Below are positions 1 through 5,918 of a stretch of DNA of 6,880 nucleotides, piece after piece (the stretch's first letter is position 1; each line of letters opens with the position of its first letter). Source of the stretch: Chitinophagaceae bacterium (GTDB lineage Bacteria; Bacteroidota; Bacteroidia; Chitinophagales; Chitinophagaceae); NCBI GenBank assembly GCA_947483345.1, contig CANKNL010000163.1, positions 1 to 6,880 of the forward strand, read 5' to 3'. The notes under the pieces were generated by a model. That model was not told the DNA's origin, did no database searches, and saw nothing but the letters and a program-made list of their open reading frames with translations. The translations under genes and the position numbers were made by a program.

Positions 1-2528
1 ATGCTGGCTAAAAAGGCGGTGGCCGCCTGAATAATTTTTGTGTTCTTAATAAAAAAGAAACCTGCCAACACGGTACTCCAGGCTATCAGCAAAAGTGCTT
101 CATAGCCGTCGCTCCAGGGTGCATGCCCTGAAAGATACCAGCGCATCGCCATACCATAAGTATGATAAAGAAATGCAACCGCAAATAAACCAACACAGAA
201 ATGTTGCGCCCAGGTGAGCCATTTTACAGGTCTGGATTTTAAATTATCTGCAAAAGCAAAAATGATCAGCAGTAAACTGATAATGCCATAATAGCCATTT
301 AGTTTGTTAAATATTTTTAATTTATTATAACTGATTTCTGCTTTGATCTTTGCATCCGAAGGAAAGTTTTTGGATGATTTATTATTTTGCTGAATATTTT
401 TTATGTAGCCGATTATCCTGGATGATTTAGAATAATCACCCGAATGTGTACCCGACATTAACTCGGTGAAATACGCACCAAGAATACTGCTGTAATTAAA
501 ATCTCTGAGCTTAAGGTCATTATTGATTATGCCTAAGGTTCCGGTCAAAGGTCTTCTCGCCAGGCTATCGTTCCAGTCAACCCATTTACTGGATACATTA
601 TCTTCAGGAAATATTTTGAGTAGACTACCCTGCAGCAGCATGTAATACAGATTTAATCTTTCATCCACTTTAATTAATTCTTTATCGAAACGATTTTGCT
701 GCGATGGGTTTTTGCGGAATGCTTTTTCAACGAGATCGCTCAGTTTATACTGATTGTTCTTATCAAAGAAATCATTAAAGGCCGCTACATTACCATCAAT
801 ATCCAAAACATCACTCACCGATTTTTCACGTACATGTATCATTTTCTGCTGCTTCCAGTATTCAGGATCAAGGATCATGTCAATCAATACCTGCATGGCA
901 TCCATAGGGCCTTTGCCTTCAAAACTAAATTCGTCTTTTTTGGTTATTTTATGCATCACATCAAAAGCCATTGTATGCATGGGCTCCAGTCTGCCATCGA
1001 AAGTCTGTACCAGAATTTTACCAAATTCTTCTGCCTGGTTTTTACTTAAGGTATGTTTAGCCACCTCCTGTGCTGATATAAAACTGCCACTGAATACAAG
1101 GGCGACTAAAAATAAAACCGTTTTCCGCTTTTGTCTTAATTTACGAATGGCTGCGGATAAAAAATGGAATCTCGAATATTTTGTAAACATGGTAATGATA
1201 AATCCAATCAGCAAAGTTAAGTATGAGGCATAGGATATCCAGGTTCCCCAAAAATCATGATTAACAGATAGTACAGTTCCTTTTTCATCGGTATCATAAG
1301 AGGACTGGAAAAAGCGATATCCGCTATAATCTAACACGTGGTTCATATAAATTCTTTTGTTAAATGTGCTGTTGTTCCTTGTATCAGCTACCGTTACTTC
1401 GCTGGCAAATGAAGAAGGACTCATGGAGCCTGCATAGCGGTCCAGAATAAATTTATTCAACTTAATAGTAAACGGTAATTGAATAGGTTTGGGGCCATAT
1501 TTTACATTTACTTTAAGATCGCCAAACATCACCTGCTGCCCGGGATTATCGAATTCTGTTGTTCCGGTAAGGTTTACTTTTTGTTGCTGTCCGTTATGCG
1601 CTACATTAACGGTCAGCATGTCTATACCATGATCATGTCCGTCATCCTCCGCTTTTTTAAAATCTATTTCGGCCTGTTTATAAAACTTAACTAATGTAAA
1701 CAGTACATGATTATATTGAAATAAATTTTTTTCCCTGAATTCAATGGCTGTGCCTTTTTGAGTGGTATCCGGATTGCCTCTGGTCATATCCATCCCAAAT
1801 AATTCGGTTTTAGACCGGGCAATAAGTTTACCCGCTTCCTCTAAGATCACCACATCATTATCCTGCAGGGTATCTGCAAATGAAATGTATACACCACCGG
1901 CATTTACCCTTTCTCCCTTTTTTAAATACACACCCTGGCTTGAGCCGCCCGACGAAATTTGAAGTGCCAGCATATCTGCGCCACCTGCTATATTTTCATT
2001 AACCGTTTCTTCGGCATTTTTAATAAATCGGTTAAAACTTACCGTTACTGGTTTATCAGAACCCGTCTTTGTGTTATATGAAAAATCATTATTTCTTAAA
2101 CTGCTAAAGGATAATGCATGGTCACTTAAAAATTCGCCCTTGGGTCCCATTACTTTAACCTGTAAATACGATTCTGAACTATAAATTATATTGCTGCTTT
2201 GGTCTTCCCTGATATGCATGGTTCCTTCAAAGCCATAAAATCGGGTAATAGCTGCTCCTATGATCATTAAAAGAAAGCCGGCATGAAAAATCAAGCCACC
2301 TATTTTCCCTTTTGAAAAAAAATTAAAACGCTGTAAATGGCCAAGAAAATTAACCGCCAGAAGAGCAATAACCAATTCAAACCACCGGGCCTTATAAATG
2401 AGAATTTGCGCTGTAGACGTATCATATTTATCTTCAACAAATGTAGCAACAGCAATGCTGATTGTGAATATTAACAAAAGCAACAGGGAGGTCCTGGATG
2501 AAAACAAGATGGCGTAAATTCTTTTCAT
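1..2528 (-). CDS. ccsA: Fused ResB-CcsA cytochrome c biogenesis protein (CcsBA), C-terminus cut by window edge
   Basis: This is a System II cytochrome c synthase, an inner-membrane protein that moves haem outward and attaches it to CXXCH motifs of apocytochromes. The frame is open for 842 codons from the ATG at 2528 to the left edge, with a TAA upstream and no alternative start between. The ResB half has membrane segments near residues 13-30, 48-65 and 76-96. The third contains FHAGFLLMIIGAAI with H82, which from memory matches the first transmembrane haem histidine of CcsBA. A long periplasmic part ends in the ResB signature YRFFQSSYD (about 402-410) and LSVNHD (H424), then a membrane segment at about 428-448. 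A second hydrophobic, signal-like segment (about 466-485) precedes a soluble insert containing GRLEPMHTMA. The CcsA half starts with segments near 744-762 and 775-797 (H789), then YLSGHAPWSDGYEA (H802, probable periplasmic haem ligand). The WWD motif and remaining histidines should lie off the edge, perhaps 200 residues away. Its divergent neighbour is an NrfJ-like lipoprotein. Confidence 0.93.
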   Translation of the reverse strand, partial: MKRIYAILFSSRTSLLLLLIFTISIAVATFVEDKYDTSTAQILIYKARWFELVIALLAVNFLGHLQRFNFFSKGKIGGLIFHAGFLLMIIGAAITRFYGFEGTMHIREDQSSNIIYSSESYLQVKVMGPKGEFLSDHALSFSSLRNNDFSYNTKTGSDKPVTVSFNRFIKNAEETVNENIAGGADMLALQISSGGSSQGVYLKKGERVNAGGVYISFADTLQDNDVVILEEAGKLIARSKTELFGMDMTRGNPDTTQKGTAIEFREKNLFQYNHVLFTLVKFYKQAEIDFKKAEDDGHDHGIDMLTVNVAHNGQQQKVNLTGTTEFDNPGQQVMFGDLKVNVKYGPKPIQLPFTIKLNKFILDRYAGSMSPSSFASEVTVADTRNNSTFNKRIYMNHVLDYSGYRFFQSSYDTDEKGTVLSVNHDFWGTWISYASYLTLLIGFIITMFTKYSRFHFLSAAIRKLRQKRKTVLFLVALVFSGSFISAQEVAKHTLSKNQAEEFGKILVQTFDGRLEPMHTMAFDVMHKITKKDEFSFEGKGPMDAMQVLIDMILDPEYWKQQKMIHVREKSVSDVLDIDGNVAAFNDFFDKNNQYKLSDLVEKAFRKNPSQQNRFDKELIKVDERLNLYYMLLQGSLLKIFPEDNVSSKWVDWNDSLARRPLTGTLGIINNDLKLRDFNYSSILGAYFTELMSGTHSGDYSKSSRIIGYIKNIQQNNKSSKNFPSDAKIKAEISYNKLKIFNKLNGYYGIISLLLIIFAFADNLKSRPVKWLTWAQHFCVGLFAVAFLYHTYGMAMRWYLSGHAPWSDGYEALLLIAWSTVLAGFFFIKNTKIIQAATAFLAS

Positions 2529-2593
2529 TAGTTTTGAATTGAAGACGTATTGATTAAATTATTTTTTGTTGTTCGGTGGTAGTAATAGATTTG

Positions 2594-2601
2594 CAAACCT
2601 A
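2594..2601 (-). promoter_or_regulatory. Candidate -7 box (TAGGTTTG) for the ccsA gene
   Basis: Read on the minus strand this is TAGGTTTG, a perfect match to the Bacteroidota -7 consensus TAnnTTTG. It lies 65 bases before the start codon and would give a leader of roughly 55-60 bases. No TTTG-like -33 element is visible at the usual 19-21 base distance, so the promoter may be weak or need an activator. The match alone is not proof. Confidence 0.4.
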
Positions 2602-2651
2602 TCAAAAAAAATATATAGCTCGGGTGATAAATATTATCGTATAAAATGATG

Positions 2652-2665
2652 TTTGTCATGACAAA
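2652..2665. promoter_or_regulatory. 14-bp perfect palindrome, candidate operator between divergent genes
   Basis: TTTGTCATGACAAA reads the same on both strands. It sits in the 207-base gap between the divergent ccsA and lipoprotein genes, about 125 bases from the first start codon and 70 bases from the second. Its centre is about 70 bases upstream of the transcription start predicted from the TAGGTTTG box, a position that would suit an activator. The half-sites resemble the dyads bound by CRP/FNR-type regulators, but the spacing is shorter than the usual TTGAT-N4-ATCAA, so the regulator cannot be named. Confidence 0.4.
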
Positions 2666-2735
2666 AGTTACCAGAATTGGTTTATTTTGACTTGTTCGAT
2701 AGCAATATATTAAATTATTATTTAAACTAATTAAA

Positions 2736-3116
2736 ATGAAATTTATTCTTGGAATTATCCTGATGACGTCAATACAGGGATGTGGATCTGACCTTAATAA
2801 TAAGGATAATAATGCGTCTTTTAATGACCCAACAAATCAAGCGGTTATGAATGCCGATCAAAATTCGGCTCAGCATACGGTTATTGTATTGGAAGTTATT
2901 CAGGTGGAAAATTATACCTATTTACGCGTAAAAGAAGGCGAAAGCGAAATATGGATGGCCGTACCAACAGTAGATGTTAAAGTAGGCGATACCGTATACT
3001 ATGTTAGCGGAATGCTGATGACCAAGTTCGAGAGCAAAGAGCTGAAACGCACATTTGATAATATTTTATTTGTAGACAGGGTGTCTAAAGATCAGGCGGA
3101 AATTTCGCTTAAATAG
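2736..3116 (+). CDS. Small NrfJ-like lipoprotein, 3' end overlapped by IS21 element
   Basis: This is a 126-residue exported lipoprotein. A short hydrophobic signal peptide (residues 2-13) ends in the lipobox IQGC, with C16 as the predicted lipidated residue. A low-complexity Asn/Asp-rich linker (about 18-45) follows. The conserved-looking domain is residues 47-116: an alternating beta-type pattern with YTYLRV (60-65), EIWMAVP (71-77), VGDTVYY (83-89) and the ending FESKELKRTFDNILFVDRV. From memory this pattern resembles NrfJ, the lipoprotein encoded after nrfI (a CcsBA homologue) in the Wolinella nrfHAIJ operon, whose exact role is unclear. The divergent ccsA supports a link to cytochrome c maturation or nitrite respiration, but that is an inference. 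Residues 122-126 and the stop lie inside the probable left inverted repeat of the insertion sequence, so the native C-terminus was probably slightly different. The domain itself looks complete. Confidence 0.82.
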   Translation: MKFILGIILMTSIQGCGSDLNNKDNNASFNDPTNQAVMNADQNSAQHTVIVLEVIQVENYTYLRVKEGESEIWMAVPTVDVKVGDTVYYVSGMLMTKFESKELKRTFDNILFVDRVSKDQAEISLK

Positions 3117-3121
3117 CCCCC
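3098..3121 (+). repeat. Left terminal inverted repeat of the IS21 element
   Basis: It begins GGAAATTTCG and ends AAATAGCCCCC. It pairs with the complement of 5697-5720 at 20 of 24 positions. It covers the last five codons and the TAG stop of the upstream lipoprotein gene. Confidence 0.65.
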
Positions 3122-3206
3122 ACTTGACCGCTCGAAATAGCCCCCACTAGACCGGAGCAAATAGCCCCCGGCAGATCGGCTGAAACTGCCCCCACCATTC
3201 CAGAGT
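3111..3206 (+). repeat. Left-end array of four 24-bp repeat units
   Basis: Units start at 3111, 3135, 3159 and 3183, an exact 24-base period. The first three begin AAATAGCCCCC and the fourth AAACTGCCCCC. The 13-base remainder is looser; in the first three units it has a common core close to GAYCG. These are the probable IstA binding sites of the left end. The rest of the leader to 3283 is AT-rich and holds no gene; the istA promoter probably lies there, but I see no clear consensus. Confidence 0.8.
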
Positions 3207-3283
3207 TTAATCATACTGTTTAGCATGTTGATTTTCTAGTTTACGATGATGTACTTTATCGGCATCAGTAAACTTAAAAAATC

Positions 3284-4828
3284 ATGGCGAATAAATCAAT
3301 CAGTATGAGCAAAGTACGTCAAATTATTAAACTCTATACCCAGCAAATGGGTAAGAAAAAAATCAGTGAGCGCCTTGGCATGTCCAAGCATACCGTAAAA
3401 CTGTACACAGATCACTTTCGTGTACTCAAAATCCCCAAAGAAGAGCTCTTTAAACTCTCTGACTTTGAGTTGAATAAACTTTTTCATCCACCCAAAGAAA
3501 CGTTCCTAAATGATAAGCTAAAGCAACTGTACGATTTTTTCCCGGTCATGGCCACACAGCTGAGAAGGCGTGGAATGACGGTAGCCAGGCAGTTTTTAGA
3601 ATATAAGATGCTCTATGATCAATCTTACGGGGAGACATCATTTTATAAACATTATAATCAATGGCGCAAAAAGGTGAACCCTGCTATGCATATTGAACAC
3701 AAGGTTGGTGATAAGATGTATGTGGATTATGCCGGGGCCACATTGCCTTATGTGGATACTAACACGGGAGAAATAAAGAACGCTCAGGTTTTTGTTGCTA
3801 TCCTTGGTTGGAGCCAATATGCTTATGTGGAAGCTATGCAAAGTCAAACGATTGAAGAGTTCATTGCTGCCTGCGAAAATGCACTGCGCTATTTTAATGG
3901 CGTCCCCCTGGCTATTGTTCCTGATAATTTAAAGTCAGCAGTGCATAAGGCAAGTAAGTATGAACCTATAGTGAACGAGAACTTTAAAGCCTTTACTGAT
4001 CACTATGGTGTTGCCATTCTTCCGGCCCGTTCCCGCAAGCCACAAGATAAAGCTCATGTAGAAAATATGGTAAAGCTATCGTATCAAAAAATATATGCTA
4101 ACCTTCCTGAGAAAGAATTTGTGCCTTTAAATGAACTTAATATGCAAATAGGACAACACCTGGTTGCGCTCAATGATGCACAACTTACAGGCAAACAATG
4201 TTCAAGGACCGACCAATGGCTAATGGAATTATCCTCTCTTCATCCATTACCTGCAACATGGTATGAAATGCGAAAAATAAAACAAGTAACAGTGATGAAA
4301 AATGGCCACGTTTACTTAACCGAAGATCAACATTATTATAGTGTTCCTTATGAACTTATTGGCAAGAAGTTAAAGATGCAATACTCCCGTTCAGAAGTAA
4401 ATCTGTATCTGCAATATGAACTCTTAGTAACACACAAGAGATTACGTAGTCCACATAATTATACCACAGTCCCTGAACATATGCCTGCACAGCACCGATA
4501 TGTAACGGAATGGAATCCCGCTTTTTTTATGGCCAAGGCAAAGGAAATTGATCCTGTTGTTGAATATTACATCAGCCAGGTACTGGCAAAGAAACAGCAT
4601 CCGGAGCAAGGGTATAAATCCTGTATGGGTATTTTATCTTTTGCAAAACGCTTCGGAGACATAAGGCTTATTAAGGCTTGTAAGAGAGCGCATGAGATCG
4701 GCTATTATAATTATAAGATCATCGAGGACATACTTACAAAAAATCTGGATAAATATGATGACGACAATATGGAACTATCAAATATGCCCACGCACGATAA
4801 CATCCGTGGTGGGAATTATTATCAATAA
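3284..4828 (+). CDS. istA: IS21-family transposase IstA
   Basis: IstA is the DDE recombinase that cuts and joins the IS21 ends. The 514-residue length is normal for the family. Residues 8-41 form an N-terminal helix-turn-helix resembling resolvase-type HTH domains (KKISERLGMSKHTVKLY). The RNase H-like catalytic core follows, with the acidic triad D148 in MYVDYAG, D214 in IVPDNLK and E260 in DKAHVEN; the 45-residue gap between the last two is as expected for IS21. The C-terminal part contains a basic beta-rich region around HYYSVPYEL, typical of IstA. The ATG at 3284 is preceded by an AT-rich leader; the ATG at 3305 is a possible internal alternative, but it would shorten the segment before the HTH. 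The gene ends 22 bases before istB, so the two are almost certainly co-transcribed. No frameshift or lost catalytic residue is seen. Confidence 0.96.
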   Translation: MANKSISMSKVRQIIKLYTQQMGKKKISERLGMSKHTVKLYTDHFRVLKIPKEELFKLSDFELNKLFHPPKETFLNDKLKQLYDFFPVMATQLRRRGMTVARQFLEYKMLYDQSYGETSFYKHYNQWRKKVNPAMHIEHKVGDKMYVDYAGATLPYVDTNTGEIKNAQVFVAILGWSQYAYVEAMQSQTIEEFIAACENALRYFNGVPLAIVPDNLKSAVHKASKYEPIVNENFKAFTDHYGVAILPARSRKPQDKAHVENMVKLSYQKIYANLPEKEFVPLNELNMQIGQHLVALNDAQLTGKQCSRTDQWLMELSSLHPLPATWYEMRKIKQVTVMKNGHVYLTEDQHYYSVPYELIGKKLKMQYSRSEVNLYLQYELLVTHKRLRSPHNYTTVPEHMPAQHRYVTEWNPAFFMAKAKEIDPVVEYYISQVLAKKQHPEQGYKSCMGILSFAKRFGDIRLIKACKRAHEIGYYNYKIIEDILTKNLDKYDDDNMELSNMPTHDNIRGGNYYQ

Positions 4829-4850
4829 TTAATCACTAAAACCAATCAAC

Positions 4851-5612
4851 ATGAATGAGATCTTAACAAAAATGAAGCAGATGCGGCTTCAGGGAATGGC
4901 AAAAGCCTTCACACTAACACTTGAATCAGGCAGGAATGAAAAGTTCACCCCCGATGAAATGGTTACCCACCTTGTAGAATCGGAATGGGATGAACGTTAT
5001 AATCGAAAGCTTGACAGAACGGTTCAGGCAGCCCGCTTCCGGTACAAAGCCAGCATAGAACAAATCAACTATGAAGATAACCGCATGGATAAAAACCAGG
5101 TGCTGCGCTTAGCAGATTGTGAATTTATCAAACGCAGTGAAAATATCATCATCACCGGCAGTACAGGTATCGGTAAAAGTTTTATTGCTTCTGCAATTGG
5201 CCATCAGGCCTGCTCACTGGGCTACCGGGTGCTTTACCAGCATAGTACCAAACTCTTTGGACGAATGAAAATTGCTAAAGCTGACGGTACTTATTTAAAA
5301 GAGCTGGCCAGGATCGAAAGGCAACATATCTTTATTATAGATGACTTTGGAATACAACCATTAGATGCACAAAGCCGCTCAGTACTAATGGAAATCATTG
5401 AAGACCGGCATGGAAGATCTTCGACCATTATCACCTCACAGGTCCCTATTAGCAAATGGCACGAAATTATAGGTGAACAAACCATTGCTGATGCTATTCT
5501 GGATAGAATTGTTCATGATGCACATCGTATTGAGATGAAAGGAGACTCTTTAAGAAAGAAAAAACAACAAAAAAGTGAAGAAGATATTGAATCGATAATC
5601 TTAAAAAACTAA
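4851..5612 (+). CDS. istB: IS21-family helper ATPase IstB
   Basis: IstB is an AAA+ ATPase related to DnaC/DnaA that assembles on target DNA and stimulates IstA strand transfer. The 253 residues match the family length. The N-terminal helical region (about 1-80) includes the typical opening MRLQGMAKAF. The ATPase core has Walker A GSTGIGKS (103-110), Walker B FIIDDFG (161-167), a sensor-1-like TIITSQVP (192-199), and the conserved segment DAILDRIVHDAHRIEMKG (214-231) with R219. The C-terminus is a short Lys-rich tail followed by an acidic stretch. It is encoded right behind istA and presumably shares its transcript. All ATPase motifs are present, so the protein should be functional. Confidence 0.96.
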   Translation: MNEILTKMKQMRLQGMAKAFTLTLESGRNEKFTPDEMVTHLVESEWDERYNRKLDRTVQAARFRYKASIEQINYEDNRMDKNQVLRLADCEFIKRSENIIITGSTGIGKSFIASAIGHQACSLGYRVLYQHSTKLFGRMKIAKADGTYLKELARIERQHIFIIDDFGIQPLDAQSRSVLMEIIEDRHGRSSTIITSQVPISKWHEIIGEQTIADAILDRIVHDAHRIEMKGDSLRKKKQQKSEEDIESIILKN

Positions 5613-5659
5613 CTTAGCTAAAACATGATAAAAACAGATTAAGATTGAACTAAGAATGG

Positions 5660-5707
5660 CAGTCTAAAATGAGGGGGCTGTATAAAGCGATCTTGAGGGG
5701 GCTGTTT
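5660..5707 (-). repeat. Right-end array of two 24-bp repeat units
   Basis: Read on the minus strand from 5707, two units begin AAACAGCCCCC and ATACAGCCCCC, spaced exactly 24 bases apart. They match the AAATAGCCCCC units at the left end in inverted orientation. The right end therefore has two clear units where the left has four. Between the istB stop (5612) and this array lies about 50 bases of AT-rich sequence with no visible gene or strong terminator. Confidence 0.78.
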
Positions 5708-5720
5708 GACCGAAATATCC
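5697..5720 (-). repeat. Right terminal inverted repeat of the IS21 element
   Basis: On the minus strand it begins GGATATTTCG and ends AAACAGCCCCC, matching the left terminal repeat at 20 of 24 positions. The outer boundary is not fixed by a target duplication. Confidence 0.65.
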
Positions 5721-5770
5721 AATAAAATACAATTTGTATAAATGATTTTTTAAGGGACATGTATTTTATT
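5721..5770. repeat. 11-bp inverted repeat directly outside the IS right end
   Basis: AATAAAATACA (5721-5731) and TGTATTTTATT (5760-5770) are perfect inverted copies separated by 28 bases. A nested dyad ATACAA-T-TTGTAT lies at 5727-5739. The arms are nearly all A/T, so a stable terminator hairpin is doubtful; a protein-binding dyad or the remains of the original region downstream of the lipoprotein gene are alternatives. The first arm starts where the inverted repeat of the insertion sequence appears to end. Confidence 0.45.
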
Positions 5771-5831
5771 AGGTGCAGAAAAGAAGAAATAAAAATCAAC
5801 AAATGCAACTGTTGTTAAACATTACTGAATT

Positions 5832-5845
5832 AATCCTTCGGGATT
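5832..5845. other. Small UUCG-loop hairpin in the spacer before the alcohol dehydrogenase
   Basis: AATCC-TTCG-GGATT forms a 5-bp stem closed by the stable UUCG tetraloop. The stem is short and is followed by only three T residues, so it is at best a weak terminator. A neighbouring dyad ACTC-AAAA-GAGT lies at 5852-5863. The function is unknown. Confidence 0.3.
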
Positions 5846-5876
5846 TCGAGTACTCAAAAGAGTTATTATCTGCCTT

Positions 5877-5888
5877 CAATTCGAATTG
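5877..5888. promoter_or_regulatory. 12-bp palindrome beside the alcohol dehydrogenase -7 box, candidate operator
   Basis: CAATTCGAATTG is a perfect palindrome ending two bases before the TATATTTG box. A regulator bound here would overlap the promoter and probably repress the alcohol dehydrogenase gene. No regulator gene is visible in the window. Confidence 0.4.
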
Positions 5889-5889
5889 G

Positions 5890-5897
5890 TATATTTG
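5890..5897 (+). promoter_or_regulatory. Candidate -7 box (TATATTTG) for the alcohol dehydrogenase
   Basis: It matches TAnnTTTG exactly and lies 21 bases before the ATG, giving a leader of roughly 15 bases. No good -33 TTTG is seen about 20 bases upstream. Confidence 0.4.
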
Positions 5898-5918
5898 GTT
5901 AAATTAAACAGATTAGAT

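Larger units (their letters stand above)
2529..2735. other. Divergent intergenic control region
   Basis: This AT-rich gap separates the minus-strand ccsA start from the plus-strand lipoprotein start. Besides the -7 box and the 14-bp palindrome, it contains a smaller dyad GATAA-ATA-TTATC at 2626-2638. A near-miss -7 sequence, TATTTTG at 2683-2689, could serve the lipoprotein gene, but it is one base short of TAnnTTTG and has no -33 partner at the right distance. Neither start codon has a purine-rich Shine-Dalgarno sequence; both have AT-rich leaders, which is common in this phylum. No small gene is evident. Confidence 0.5.
3098..5720 (+). mobile_element. Complete IS21-family insertion sequence (istA + istB), about 2.6 kb
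   Basis: The element carries the diagnostic IS21 gene pair, istA then istB, both intact. The outer ends form an imperfect inverted repeat, 3098-3121 against the complement of 5697-5720, with 20 of 24 bases matching by eye; both start GGAwATTTCG and end AGCCCCC. Inside the ends are 24-bp tandem units, four on the left and two on the right, in inverted orientation to each other. Multiple terminal repeats of this sort are typical of IS21 elements and are thought to bind the transposase. I found no clear target-site duplication, so the ends are uncertain by several bases; a narrower element would begin near 3111 and end near 5707. The length fits the family range. Intact genes and well-preserved ends suggest recent insertion or continuing activity. 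Confidence 0.9.

Noticed and set aside
696..1233. Plus-strand open frames of 117 and 159 codons
   Set aside because: They lie entirely antisense to the ccsA frame, have no domain-like sequence, and overlap each other. The minus-strand frame is clearly the coding one.
1479..1962. Plus-strand frames of 71 and 66 codons
   Set aside because: Antisense shadows of the periplasmic ResB domain of ccsA, with no recognisable protein features.
3117..3206. CRISPR-like regular repeats
   Set aside because: The 24-bp units are contiguous, with only an 11-base conserved part and related 13-base remainders. They sit at a transposon end and recur inverted at the other end, so they are IS terminal repeats.
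3296..3847. Two minus-strand frames inside istA
   Set aside because: Shadow frames opposite a well-supported transposase gene.
5291..5485. Minus-strand frame of 64 codons inside istB
   Set aside because: Shadow frame opposite the IstB ATPase core, with no recognisable protein features.
3124..5712. TTGACCG direct repeat at 3124-3130 and 5706-5712 as a target-site duplication
   Set aside because: Using it would place the left boundary inside the repeat array and make the two IS ends misalign.
5803..5907. 34-codon plus-strand frame starting MQLLLNITEL
   Set aside because: It has an AT-rich start context but no recognisable features, and it runs through the palindrome and -7 box that probably serve the alcohol dehydrogenase. 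Chance occurrence is more likely than a gene.
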